Shown here: piece after piece, positions 25,325 through 32,421 of the stretch
Layout of the letters: the number at the start of each line of letters is the position of its first letter
How positions within the stretch are numbered: the first letter of the stretch is position 1
Notes under the pieces: generated by a model
Told to the model about the DNA's origin: nothing
Seen by the model: only the letters and a program-made list of their open reading frames with translations
Database searches by the model: none
Origin: CAYLOC01 sp964385195
GTDB lineage: Bacteria; Actinomycetota; Actinomycetes; Propionibacteriales; Nocardioidaceae
DNA length: 40,521 nucleotides
Direction: 5' to 3'
Assembly (NCBI GenBank): GCA_964385195.1
Contig: CAYLOC010000005.1
Location: 1 to 40,521 of the forward strand
Translations under genes and position numbers: made by a program

Positions 25325-26734
25325 GTGACGGACTCCTATGAACTGGCCCGCATGACCGCCGACGAGCTTATCGAGGCATACGCCGCGGGCTCGCTCTCCC
25401 CGGTCGAGGTGCACGCCGCGGTCCAGGAGGTGATCGACGAACGCGAGCCGCTGCTCAACGCCTTCTGGGTCCGCGACCCAGGAGCGAGCCTGGAGCACGC
25501 GAAGGCCAGCGAGACCCGGTGGCGGACGGGTCAGAGCCTTGGCCCGGTCGACGGCGTACCTGTGACGTTGAAGGAGAACATCGCCCGGGCCGGTGTCCCG
25601 ATGCCCTCCGGAACCGCCGGCGTCGAACCCGTGGTCCCAGACCGTGACGCACCGATCACCGAACGCGTACTGGAGTCCGGAGGTGTCATCCTGGGCTCGA
25701 CGGTCATGCCGGACTGGGGGATGCTCTCCTCCGGTGTGTCCAGTCTGCACGGCATCACCCGCAGTCCGTGGAACCCGGCATGGACGACCGGCGGATCCAG
25801 CGCAGGTGCCGGTGCAGCCGCAGCCGCCGGGTACGGTCCGCTGCACGTCGGCAGCGACATTGGCGGCTCGATCCGGCTCCCCGGCACCTGGCTGGGGCTG
25901 GCAACGCTGAAGCCGAGTTACGGGCGGGTGCCGTTGCACGCTCCCTACCTTGGCAGGTGCGCCGGCCCGCTCGCGCGGTCGGTCAGCGATCTGGCACGGT
26001 TGATGTCCGTGCTCGCGCAGCCAGACACGCGGGACTGGACCAGCCTGCCGCCTGCGACCCTGGACTGGGGCGGACTCGCGGTGGATCCCTCCGGGTTGCG
26101 TGTGGGCCTGCTGCTCGACGCCGGCTGTGGCATGCCGGTGGAGCAGGACGTGGCCGACGCCGTACGCCGGGCCGCGCGCACGTTCCAGGACGCGGGAGCG
26201 GTCGTGGAGCAGATGCCGCCCTTCATGACCGAGGACCTGCTCACGGACCTCGACCGCTTCCTGCGGGTCCGCTCGTGGAACGACTACCACGCCCTGCCCG
26301 TCGGGCGGCGGACACGGGTGCTGCCGTTCATCGCTCAGTGGTGTCACGGTGGCGCCGACACGTCCGGGACCGAGGTGCTGCGCTGCTACCAGTCGATCAT
26401 GCGGCTCAGCGCGGCCGCCGTCAGCGCCACCCAGCCCTACGACGTGGTGCTCTCTCCGGTCGCGCCGGTGCCCGCGTTCCCTGCCGAGTGGCCGATGCCG
26501 TTCGGGTTCGCCGATGAGGGCATGGCCCATATCGGGTTCACGGCTCCGTTCAACTTCTCCGGCCAACCGGCCGCCACCGTCAACTGCGGCTTCACCGCGG
26601 ACGGGCGTCCCCTCGGCGTACAGGTCGCGGGCCGCCGGTTCGACGACCTGAGCGTGTTGCGTGCGGCGCGGTGGTACGAGCAGCACCGGCCCACCGACGC
26701 CGTACCCGACTGGCCGATCGGCCCCGTTGAGTAG
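25325..26734 (+). CDS. Amidase-signature family amidase
   Basis: 469 residues from the GTG at 25325 (GGAAGGG 11 bases upstream); the frame extends to 25205 across the divergent control region, and an ATG at 25352 is also possible. The Ser-cisSer-Lys triad is visible: K83 in VTLKEN, S158 in TTGGSSAGAG and nucleophile S182 in GSDIGGSIR. The glycine-rich loop reads GGSSAGAGAAAAAG instead of the usual GGSSGGSA. The family hydrolyses carboxamides, including aryl and alkyl amides and some gammaglutamyl-like amides. The stop codon (TAG 26732-26734) lies inside the left arm of the palindromic element that follows. The element may therefore have redefined the C-terminus. Substrate unknown. Confidence 0.88.
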   Translation: MTDSYELARMTADELIEAYAAGSLSPVEVHAAVQEVIDEREPLLNAFWVRDPGASLEHAKASETRWRTGQSLGPVDGVPVTLKENIARAGVPMPSGTAGVEPVVPDRDAPITERVLESGGVILGSTVMPDWGMLSSGVSSLHGITRSPWNPAWTTGGSSAGAGAAAAAGYGPLHVGSDIGGSIRLPGTWLGLATLKPSYGRVPLHAPYLGRCAGPLARSVSDLARLMSVLAQPDTRDWTSLPPATLDWGGLAVDPSGLRVGLLLDAGCGMPVEQDVADAVRRAARTFQDAGAVVEQMPPFMTEDLLTDLDRFLRVRSWNDYHALPVGRRTRVLPFIAQWCHGGADTSGTEVLRCYQSIMRLSAAAVSATQPYDVVLSPVAPVPAFPAEWPMPFGFADEGMAHIGFTAPFNFSGQPAATVNCGFTADGRPLGVQVAGRRFDDLSVLRAARWYEQHRPTDAVPDWPIGPVE

Positions 26735-26768
26735 GCACCCCCTCTCACCCGAAGCGTCACTTCCTCTC

Positions 26769-26868
26769 NNNNNNNNNNNNNNNNNNNNNNNNNNNNNNNN
26801 NNNNNNNNNNNNNNNNNNNNNNNNNNNNNNNNNNNNNNNNNNNNNNNNNNNNNNNNNNNNNNNNNNNN
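26769..26868. other. Scaffold gap of exactly 100 N
   Basis: The unknown bases are flanked by the same 28-mer on both sides (26741-26768 and 26869-26896), abutting the Ns exactly. This suggests two contig ends that overlap at a hairpin-rich repeat, padded with a default-length gap. The length 100 should not be taken as real. Open frames running through the Ns are meaningless. Confidence 0.95.
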
Positions 26869-26896
26869 CCTCTCACCCGAAGCGTCACTTCCTCTC
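26869..26896 (+). repeat. 28-base direct repeat flanking the gap
   Basis: Identical to 26741-26768; begins CCTCTCACCCGAAGCG and ends CTTCCTCTC. It is either the same locus sequenced at two contig ends or two units of a short array collapsed by assembly. CTCTCG-TG-CGAGAG (26892-26905) begins at its end. Confidence 0.85.
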
Positions 26897-26904
26897 GTGC
26901 GAGA

Positions 26905-26939
26905 GGGCACAACCTCTCAGCGAGTGAGAGAACGTGCCC
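26905..26939. terminator. Strong symmetric hairpin, possible bidirectional terminator
   Basis: GGGCAC-AAC-CTCTCA-GCGAG-TGAGAG-AAC-GTGCCC folds into two 6-base perfect stems separated by a symmetric AAC/AAC internal loop, with a 5-base apex. It lies between the convergent amidase and SDR genes. There is no T-run on either strand, so termination would be of the U-tract-less type; this is a guess from position. Confidence 0.4.
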
Positions 26940-27003
26940 GTTCGAGGGAGAATTCGGGCCCACTCGGCTGAGAGGGAGTGCCTACTCAACGGAAGGAGAA
27001 GGA

Positions 27004-27028
27004 GGGGGTGGGGCATGCGGGGAAAGGG
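27004..27028 (+). other. G-quadruplex motif
   Basis: GGGGG-T-GGGG-CATGC-GGGG-AAA-GGG gives four G-runs of at least three with loops of 1, 5 and 3 bases, a canonical quadruplex pattern on the plus strand. It sits just beyond the palindromic element and about 10 bases past the SDR stop. It could pause transcription coming from the amidase side. Formation has not been shown. Confidence 0.5.
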
Positions 27029-27037
27029 CGGCCGGGG

Positions 27038-27820
27038 CTACAAGGGTGGGGTGAAGCGGCCGTCGACGGCGGTCCAGCCGCCGTCCACCATCAGGTGGCT
27101 GCCGGTGACGAACGAGCTGGCGTCGGAGGCGAGGAAGACCACCGGGCCGACGAACTCCTCCGGCTTGGCCCACCGCCGGAGCATCGACTTGTCGGCGTAG
27201 GCGGCGTTCCACTCCTGATCGGCACGGATCTGCGCGGTGAGGTCGGTTTCCACCACGCCGGGGGCGATGGCGTTCACCCGTACGCCGGACGGCCCGAGCT
27301 CGGCGGCCAACGTGCGCAGCATCTGCACGACGCCGGCCTTGGTCCCGGCGTAGACCGACTGACCGGGCTCGATCACCCGGGCACGGATGCTGGAGAACGC
27401 GATGATGCTGCCCGAGCCCCTGGCTGCCATGGCCTGACCAACCTTCTGTGCGAGCACGAATGTGCCCTTCAAGTTCAGGTCCACCACTCGCTCGAACTCC
27501 TCCAGCGAATAGTCGACCATCGCCTTGCGCACGTTGATCGCGGGCGTGTGCACGAGTACGTCGGGTACGCCGGTCTGCTCCAGAACCGACGTGACGGAGT
27601 CCGGGTCGCGTACGTCGATGGCGGCGGCGCGTGCTGTCCCGGCGTGCTCGGTGATGGCCGCGGCCGTTTTCTCCGCCGCCTCCAGGTCGATGTCGGCACA
27701 CACGACCGAGGCGCCGAAGTCCGCAAGTCCGAGCGCCGACACCGCACCGATCCCATGGGCGGCACCGACCACCAGCGCCGTGCGCCCGTCGAGGCGGAAC
27801 GAGTCACTGAATCCGGTCAT
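27038..27820 (-). CDS. Short-chain dehydrogenase/reductase (SDR), variant NNAG motif
   Basis: 260 residues with ATG start. The cofactor motif is GAAHGIG (19-25), with CADIDLE after the second strand suggesting NAD. The structural NNAG motif is replaced by HTPAIN. The catalytic set is otherwise complete: N in DLNLKG, S in FSSIRA, and Y/K in VYAGTKAG; the C-terminus has VDGG. It starts 10 bases after the aldehyde dehydrogenase, forming a two-gene minus-strand unit that is divergent from the GntR-Liv operon. Alcohol dehydrogenase plus aldehyde dehydrogenase is a common pairing for turning a hydroxylated product into an acid. The substrate is unknown. Confidence 0.88.
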   Translation of the reverse strand: MTGFSDSFRLDGRTALVVGAAHGIGAVSALGLADFGASVVCADIDLEAAEKTAAAITEHAGTARAAAIDVRDPDSVTSVLEQTGVPDVLVHTPAINVRKAMVDYSLEEFERVVDLNLKGTFVLAQKVGQAMAARGSGSIIAFSSIRARVIEPGQSVYAGTKAGVVQMLRTLAAELGPSGVRVNAIAPGVVETDLTAQIRADQEWNAAYADKSMLRRWAKPEEFVGPVVFLASDASSFVTGSHLMVDGGWTAVDGRFTPPL

Positions 27821-27830
27821 GGGGCTCCTC

Positions 27831-29273
27831 TCACTGGCCGGCGTCAGGCGCCGGGGTCGCCACGGCGACGGACTTGGTGCGGGTGTAGCCGCGCAATGCC
27901 TCGAAGCCCTTCTCCCGCCCGAAGCCGGACTCCTTCACGCCACCGAACGGCAGCTCGACACCGCCGCCGGCACCGTAGTTATTGATGAAGACCTGACCGG
28001 ACTCCAGCTCCGCGGCCACCCAGTGCGCCCGGCCGGCGTCCCCGGTCCAGACCGCTGCGATCAGGCCGTAGTTCGTGCTGTTGGCCAACCGGACCGCTTC
28101 GACGGTGTCAGTGAACTCCAGGACCGCAAGCACCGGTCCGAAGACCTCCTCGCGGGCGAGTCTGGACGCCGGGTCGACGTGGTCGACCAGGGTGGGTGGG
28201 TAGAAGAACCCGTCACCGTCCGGCACGGTTCCGCCGTACCGTAGGTCACCCGCGTCGGCGTGACCAGAGACCAAGCGCGCAACGCGCTCGCGCTGGGTCG
28301 AGGAGATCAGGGGGCCGAGGTCGGGGTCGTTTGGACCCGGGCCGATCCGAACCCGGGAGAACGCGTCGTGCAGCCGCCGCACCACCTCCTCGTGCACCGA
28401 GTGATGCACCAACAACCGGGAGCCCGCCGAGCAGGTCTGGCCCGCGTTCTGCAGGATCGACCGGCAGATCGTCGGGACCGCGACGTCGAGATCGGCGTCA
28501 GGGAAGACGATGTTCGGCGACTTTCCACCGAGTTCCAGCGTCACCGGGACCAGGTTCGCCCCAGCGGCCTGCGCCACCGACCGCCCCACCGCCACCGATC
28601 CGGTGAACGACAGGTGGTCGATACCAGGATGTGCGGCCAGCGCGGCACCGGCCTCCTCACCGAGCCCCGGCACGACGTTCAACGCTCCGGGCGGAACCCC
28701 CGCCTCCAGCGCGATCTCGCCGATCCGCAACGCGTTCAGCGGGGCTTCCTCGGCCGGCTTCAACACCGCGCAGTTACCGGTCGCAAGTGACGCAGCGACC
28801 GTGCGCGCCGTGACCTGGAGCGGGTAGTTCCACGGGATGATGTGGCCCGTCACGCCGTGCGGCTCGCGCAGCGTGTACACCAGCATCCCCGCCTCGACCG
28901 GGATCGTCTCGCCGTACAGCGCCTGGACGGTCTGACCGTAGAACGCGAAGTACCGCGCGGCGAACGAGACGTCCGCCTGTGCCTGGGACAGCGGCTTGCC
29001 GGTGTCCCGGCTCTCGGTGAGCGCCAGCGCCTCGGCGTCGGCTTCGATCAGGTCCGCGATACACAGCAGGATCCGGGCCCGTTCCCGTACCGGAGTACGC
29101 CGCCACCCCGGCTGGGCTGCCCGGGCGGCCCGGACCGCGGCGTCGATCTCGTCGGTTCCGCCGCGTGCGGTGGTCGCGAACACCGCACCGGTCGAGGGGT
29201 CCACGTCGTCGAGGTACCGGCCGGGGTCGAGCGTCGTACCGTCGACCAGTGCCAAGCGCGGTTCGGTCACCAT
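27831..29273 (-). CDS. Aldehyde dehydrogenase (NAD type)
   Basis: 480 residues from the ATG at 29273, which has GAGGAGG upstream; the open frame reaches 29477 but crosses the divergent promoter region and lacks a ribosome site there. General base E248 is in LELGGKSP, nucleophile C281 in NAGQTCSAG, with IPWNYP and EVFGPV present. The C-terminal PFGGVKESGFGREKG segment resembles betaine-aldehyde/aminoaldehyde-type dehydrogenases, but the natural substrate cannot be assigned. It is the first gene of the dehydrogenase-SDR unit and faces the GntR gene across 133 bases that contain two palindromes. It is the fourth aldehyde dehydrogenase in the window. Confidence 0.88.
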   Translation of the reverse strand: MVTEPRLALVDGTTLDPGRYLDDVDPSTGAVFATTARGGTDEIDAAVRAARAAQPGWRRTPVRERARILLCIADLIEADAEALALTESRDTGKPLSQAQADVSFAARYFAFYGQTVQALYGETIPVEAGMLVYTLREPHGVTGHIIPWNYPLQVTARTVAASLATGNCAVLKPAEEAPLNALRIGEIALEAGVPPGALNVVPGLGEEAGAALAAHPGIDHLSFTGSVAVGRSVAQAAGANLVPVTLELGGKSPNIVFPDADLDVAVPTICRSILQNAGQTCSAGSRLLVHHSVHEEVVRRLHDAFSRVRIGPGPNDPDLGPLISSTQRERVARLVSGHADAGDLRYGGTVPDGDGFFYPPTLVDHVDPASRLAREEVFGPVLAVLEFTDTVEAVRLANSTNYGLIAAVWTGDAGRAHWVAAELESGQVFINNYGAGGGVELPFGGVKESGFGREKGFEALRGYTRTKSVAVATPAPDAGQ

Positions 29274-29285
29274 CACCCACACCTC

Positions 29286-29301
29286 CTCGCCGTACGGCGA
29301 G
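29286..29301. repeat. 16-base perfect palindrome in the aldehyde dehydrogenase leader
   Basis: CTCGCCGTACGGCGAG is fully self-complementary. It lies 13 bases before the ATG at 29273, touching the ribosome-binding site on the minus strand. It could be an operator or, in RNA, a hairpin hindering translation. GCCGTAC is a common word in this genome's coding sequence, so chance contributes. Confidence 0.5.
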
Positions 29302-29327
29302 CTCGTCCGTACCCCGTTGCGAATCCC

Positions 29328-29356
29328 TTGACAGCCCCGACTGAATCCTGGATCCT
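29328..29356 (+). promoter_or_regulatory. Candidate promoter of the GntR-Liv operon
   Basis: TTGACA (29328-29333) is a consensus -35. GATCCT (29351-29356), 17 bases later, keeps the conserved A2 and T6 of a -10 box. The start of transcription would fall near 29363, about 44 bases before the GntR ATG. The repeat operator at 29344-29368 covers the -10. Confidence 0.5.
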
Positions 29357-29368
29357 GAATCCTGGATT
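29344..29368. promoter_or_regulatory. Palindromic/tandem operator overlapping the -10 box
   Basis: TGAATCCTGGAT occurs twice in direct order (29342-29353 and 29356-29367), 14 bases apart. The 25-base block AATCCTGG...CTGGATT is also an imperfect palindrome, symmetric at 20 of 24 arm positions. The site is placed to repress the GntR-Liv operon and perhaps the divergent dehydrogenase. The GntR protein encoded next door is the likely binder. Confidence 0.55.
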
Positions 29369-29406
29369 TCGCGGATTTCCGCAGACTACCACCGGGAGCG
29401 GAGGGC

Positions 29407-30144
29407 ATGGCAAGAGGACGCATGCGGGTGCGGCTCGCCGACGAGGTCGCTGCCGAACTCCGGCAGGGCATCCTCACCGGTGCCTACCCGCCGGGGGCGC
29501 GGTTCCGGCAGGAGCAGCTCGCCGATGAGTTCGACGTCAGCCGTACGCCGATCCGCGAGGCCATGCGCATCCTGGAACGCGAGGCGCTGGTGGTCACCGA
29601 CGACCGGTCCGGTGCTGCACGTGTCGTCGAACGTGACCCGGAGAGCCTCATCGCGGCCTACGAGCTCCGCGAGGTGCTCGACGGGCTGGCGGCGCGGCTG
29701 GCCACCACCGTGTGCAGCGACGGGCTGGCGGAGCAGCTCACGGAGGCGTTGGGGGAACAGGATCAGATCCTGCACCAAGACTGGTCTCCCGATGCGTGGA
29801 CCCGTGCGAACACCCGCTTTCATGGCCTGCTCGTCGACGCGGCGAACAACCCCTACCTGCAGTCCCTGGAGCCGTTCTTGTCGATGACCAGCCAGGTATT
29901 CCGGCCGATGAGCGTGCTCGGTCGCGACCGGGCGCTCACCGCGTACGACGAACACCAGCGGATCGCCGATACCGTGCTCGCCGGCGATGTCGAGGGCGCC
30001 GAGCGCCTCGCCCGGGCCCACATCCACACCACCTCCACTGCCCTACGGCGCGAACTGCACCTCGTCCGCCGCCCACTCGATCCACCCGCAACGACCACCG
30101 GTTCTCCCGCCACGGGAGACCAGCCCGAAGGAGATGAGCAATGA
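29407..30144 (+). CDS. GntR-family regulator with FCD domain
   Basis: 245 residues from the ATG at 29407 (GGAG and GAGGG upstream). The winged helix spans about residues 8-72, with EQLADEFDVSRTPIREAMR at its core. The FCD effector domain (about 80-215) has the ANTRFHGLL and DEHQRIADTVLAGD helices that carry metal-ligand histidines in this family. The C-terminal tail is proline/threonine-rich. Its TGA overlaps the start of the substrate-binding protein gene as ATGA, so regulator and transporter are one transcriptional unit. It probably represses its own promoter until the Liv-imported substrate or a breakdown product binds. Confidence 0.9.
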   Translation: MARGRMRVRLADEVAAELRQGILTGAYPPGARFRQEQLADEFDVSRTPIREAMRILEREALVVTDDRSGAARVVERDPESLIAAYELREVLDGLAARLATTVCSDGLAEQLTEALGEQDQILHQDWSPDAWTRANTRFHGLLVDAANNPYLQSLEPFLSMTSQVFRPMSVLGRDRALTAYDEHQRIADTVLAGDVEGAERLARAHIHTTSTALRRELHLVRRPLDPPATTTGSPATGDQPEGDEQ

Positions 30145-31532
30145 AGCGAGTGAGGAAGTCCCACCGGGCGTGGCAGCTGGCTGCGGCCACTGCCGGCCTC
30201 GCCACCGTCCTGGCCGGCTGCGGCGGCGCCCCGTCCGTCCCGGGCAGCAGCGGCAGCAGCGGTGACAGCGCCACCGGCTCCACCGGAGGTGCAAGCAGTC
30301 CCGGAACGAGTGCTGACAGCCCCGCACCGTCGGCGGACAACGGAGGGTCGGGGTCGTCCGGATCCGCATCCGGCAGTCTTCCCCTGGGTGTGCTGGTGCC
30401 GTTCACCGGCCAGTACTCCTGGGTGGGTCAGAACGTCAGCCCGATGGCACAGATGATCGTCGACGACATCAACTCCTCCGGCGGCATCGGCGGCCAGAAG
30501 ATCACCCTGGTCAAGGGCGACACCGAGGGGACCGTCGACGCCGGCGTACTTGCCGCCCGCAAACTCGCCAACACCGACCAGGTGCTCGCCTTCATCGGCC
30601 CGACCAGCCTTTCCTTCACCGGCGTCCGCAAGGTCATCACCGACACCAAGACCCCGATGGTCTCCCCGACCGCCGGCACCACCGAGCTGAACACCGCGGG
30701 GACCCGGTTGTTCTACCGCACGGTGCCGTCAGACTCTCTTGGCGGTAAGGCGATCGCCCGCGCGATCACCGACCCAGGGAAGTACCTGAAAGGGCAGGCG
30801 TACAAGAACGTCGTACTGATGGTCGGAGACGCCCCGGCACTCGTCAGTTTCCAGGGGCCGATCGAGCAGGCGATGAAATCCTACGGTGAGCCGCTGGCTG
30901 CCTCCACGAAGTACACGACGGGGAAGGAGTCCTACCGCTCCGAGGTCGCTGACGTGATGCGGCAGGACCCGGACATGATCGTCCTCATCGGCGAGCCGGC
31001 CGACTCGGCCAAGATCATGCGCCAGGCCGAGCAGCTCGGGTACGACGGCGGCTGGTTCGTCACCCAGGACCAGACCAACTCCGACTACGTCAAGCTTGCC
31101 TCGCCCGAGGTGGCCGAGGGTATCTACGGATTGCAGGAGGCCGAGCCGGAGTCGGCGAAGAACCTGCGGCAACAGGTGGAGAAGGAGCTGGGAAACAAGC
31201 TGCAGATCTTCCAGGCCAACACCTACGACTCCGTCAACGTGACCGCGCTGGCGATGTACGTCGCGAAGAAGGAGGACGGGAAGGTGACCTCCCAGACCTT
31301 GGAGTCCCACCTCGTCGACGTGGCCAACCCGCAGAAGGGCGACAAGGTCGTGACCAGCTTCGCCGCGGGCAAGAAGGCCATCGACGCCGGCCAGGGCATC
31401 GACTACCAGGGACTGGCCGGACCCGTCGACTTCGACAAGTACGGCAACATCACCTCACCGTTCGACATCATGCAGGTGTCCGACGGCACGTTCCAGGAAG
31501 TCTCCACCGTCAGCGGCGAGGAACTGAAGTAA
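30141..31532 (+). CDS. Liv-type ABC transporter substrate-binding lipoprotein
   Basis: 463 residues. A basic start, hydrophobic core and lipobox LAGC (cysteine 27) make it a lipid-anchored extracellular protein. A Ser/Gly/Pro-rich linker follows (about 30-75), then a type-I periplasmic-binding fold (Peripla_BP_6) beginning at LPLGVLVPFTGQYS. Segments such as VDDINSSGGIGGQKITLV and the FIGPTSL and SPTAGT loops are standard for LivJ/LivK relatives. The family binds branched-chain amino acids, amides, urea, aromatic acids and other carboxylates. The specificity here is unknown. The ATG overlaps the GntR stop by four bases; the next gene begins after four bases. Confidence 0.92.
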   Translation: MKRVRKSHRAWQLAAATAGLATVLAGCGGAPSVPGSSGSSGDSATGSTGGASSPGTSADSPAPSADNGGSGSSGSASGSLPLGVLVPFTGQYSWVGQNVSPMAQMIVDDINSSGGIGGQKITLVKGDTEGTVDAGVLAARKLANTDQVLAFIGPTSLSFTGVRKVITDTKTPMVSPTAGTTELNTAGTRLFYRTVPSDSLGGKAIARAITDPGKYLKGQAYKNVVLMVGDAPALVSFQGPIEQAMKSYGEPLAASTKYTTGKESYRSEVADVMRQDPDMIVLIGEPADSAKIMRQAEQLGYDGGWFVTQDQTNSDYVKLASPEVAEGIYGLQEAEPESAKNLRQQVEKELGNKLQIFQANTYDSVNVTALAMYVAKKEDGKVTSQTLESHLVDVANPQKGDKVVTSFAAGKKAIDAGQGIDYQGLAGPVDFDKYGNITSPFDIMQVSDGTFQEVSTVSGEELK

Positions 31533-31536
31533 GCAC

Positions 31537-32421
31537 GTGCAGGTCCTGCTGCAGACGCTGATCTACGGGTTGGCGACCGGGGCGGTGATCGCCCCGGCCG
31601 CCGTCGGCCTCACGCTGTCGTTCGGCGTCACCGGGTTCATCAACTTCGCGTACGGCGAGATCCTGACCATCGCTGCGTACACCACCTTCGAGCTCGTCGG
31701 GGCGGGGTTGCCGCTGCCGGCAGCCGCCGCGATCGCGGTCGCGGTCGGGGGTGGAGTGACGTGGGTGGTGGCGCGATTGTTCTTCGAGCCGCTTCGCGGG
31801 CGCGGCGCGCTGCCGCTGCTGATCACCAGCGTGGGCGTGGCGTTCGTGATCCAGAACATCGTGGGCATGACCGCGGGCGGCGACCCGCAGGCGTTTCCGG
31901 TTCCGCTGCTGTCACCGTGGCGGCTGGGTGACCTGGTCCTGATCCCGAAGCTGCAAGCACTGATCTTCGGGCTTGCGTGCGTGGCGATGCTGGCGGTCCA
32001 CCTGCTCTTGCGGCATACGCTGCTCGGCCGGACGATGCGTGCGGTGGCCTCCAACGACAGCCTGGCCCGCCTGTCGGGCATCGACACCCGCAGAGTGGTC
32101 GGGTCCACCTGGTTCGTGACGGGACTCGTCGCCGGTCTGGGTGGGGTGCTCCTGGGGGCGTCGCAGAGCAGCATCACACCGACGATGGGCTTCCAGTTCC
32201 TGCTGGTGATCTTCGCCGCCACCATGCTCGGCGGTATCGGGAGGCCGTACGGCGCGATGATCGGGGCACTGGTGATCGGCCTCGGTGTCGAGCTCGGCGC
32301 CACCTACGTCTCGGCGGACTACAGCTACGCGATCGCATTCGGCGCGCTCGTGCTGGGGCTGCTGCTGCGACCGCAGGGCCTGTTCGGGCGACGGTCGCTG
32401 GTGACGGGAGACGTTGCATGA
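31537..32421 (+). CDS. livH: Liv-type ABC transporter permease
   Basis: 294 residues, GTG start at 31537. There are about eight hydrophobic segments. The motif GVTGFINFAYGEI near residue 30 and the MLGGIGRPYGAMIGA loop near 230 are LivH signatures. It forms half of the membrane channel. The TGA overlaps the livM ATG by four bases. Confidence 0.92.
   Translation: MQVLLQTLIYGLATGAVIAPAAVGLTLSFGVTGFINFAYGEILTIAAYTTFELVGAGLPLPAAAAIAVAVGGGVTWVVARLFFEPLRGRGALPLLITSVGVAFVIQNIVGMTAGGDPQAFPVPLLSPWRLGDLVLIPKLQALIFGLACVAMLAVHLLLRHTLLGRTMRAVASNDSLARLSGIDTRRVVGSTWFVTGLVAGLGGVLLGASQSSITPTMGFQFLLVIFAATMLGGIGRPYGAMIGALVIGLGVELGATYVSADYSYAIAFGALVLGLLLRPQGLFGRRSLVTGDVA

Larger units (their letters stand above)
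26724..26992. repeat. Palindromic intergenic element with 24-base inverted terminal arms, split by an assembly gap
   Basis: The left arm (26724-26747, starting CCGTTGAGTAGGCAC) and right arm (26969-26992) are inverted copies differing at one of 24 positions. Between them lie further CTCTC/GAGAG hairpins and the 100-N run. If the duplicated 28-mer flanking the Ns is a contig overlap, the real element is about 141 bases (24+93+24). It occupies the space between convergent genes and could serve as a two-way terminator. It resembles a MITE or REP-like repeat, but I see no transposase or clear target duplication. Sequence structure is certain; identity is open. Confidence 0.75.

Noticed and set aside
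25124..26686. 520-residue minus-strand frame ending in SHP-type pentapeptide repeats
   Set aside because: The apparent peptide repeat is the 15-base DNA tandem repeat read in frame; the rest is antisense to the amidase.
26741..26896. CRISPR array
   Set aside because: Only two copies of one 28-mer flank an assembly gap; no spacers or cas genes are present, and the internal symmetry is that of nested hairpins.
26661..26963. Open frames crossing the N run
   Set aside because: They depend on unknown bases in a default-length scaffold gap and have no coding support.
26724..26992. Complete insertion sequence
   Set aside because: Inverted arms are present but there is no transposase frame and no visible target duplication, and the collapsed length is only about 141 bases.
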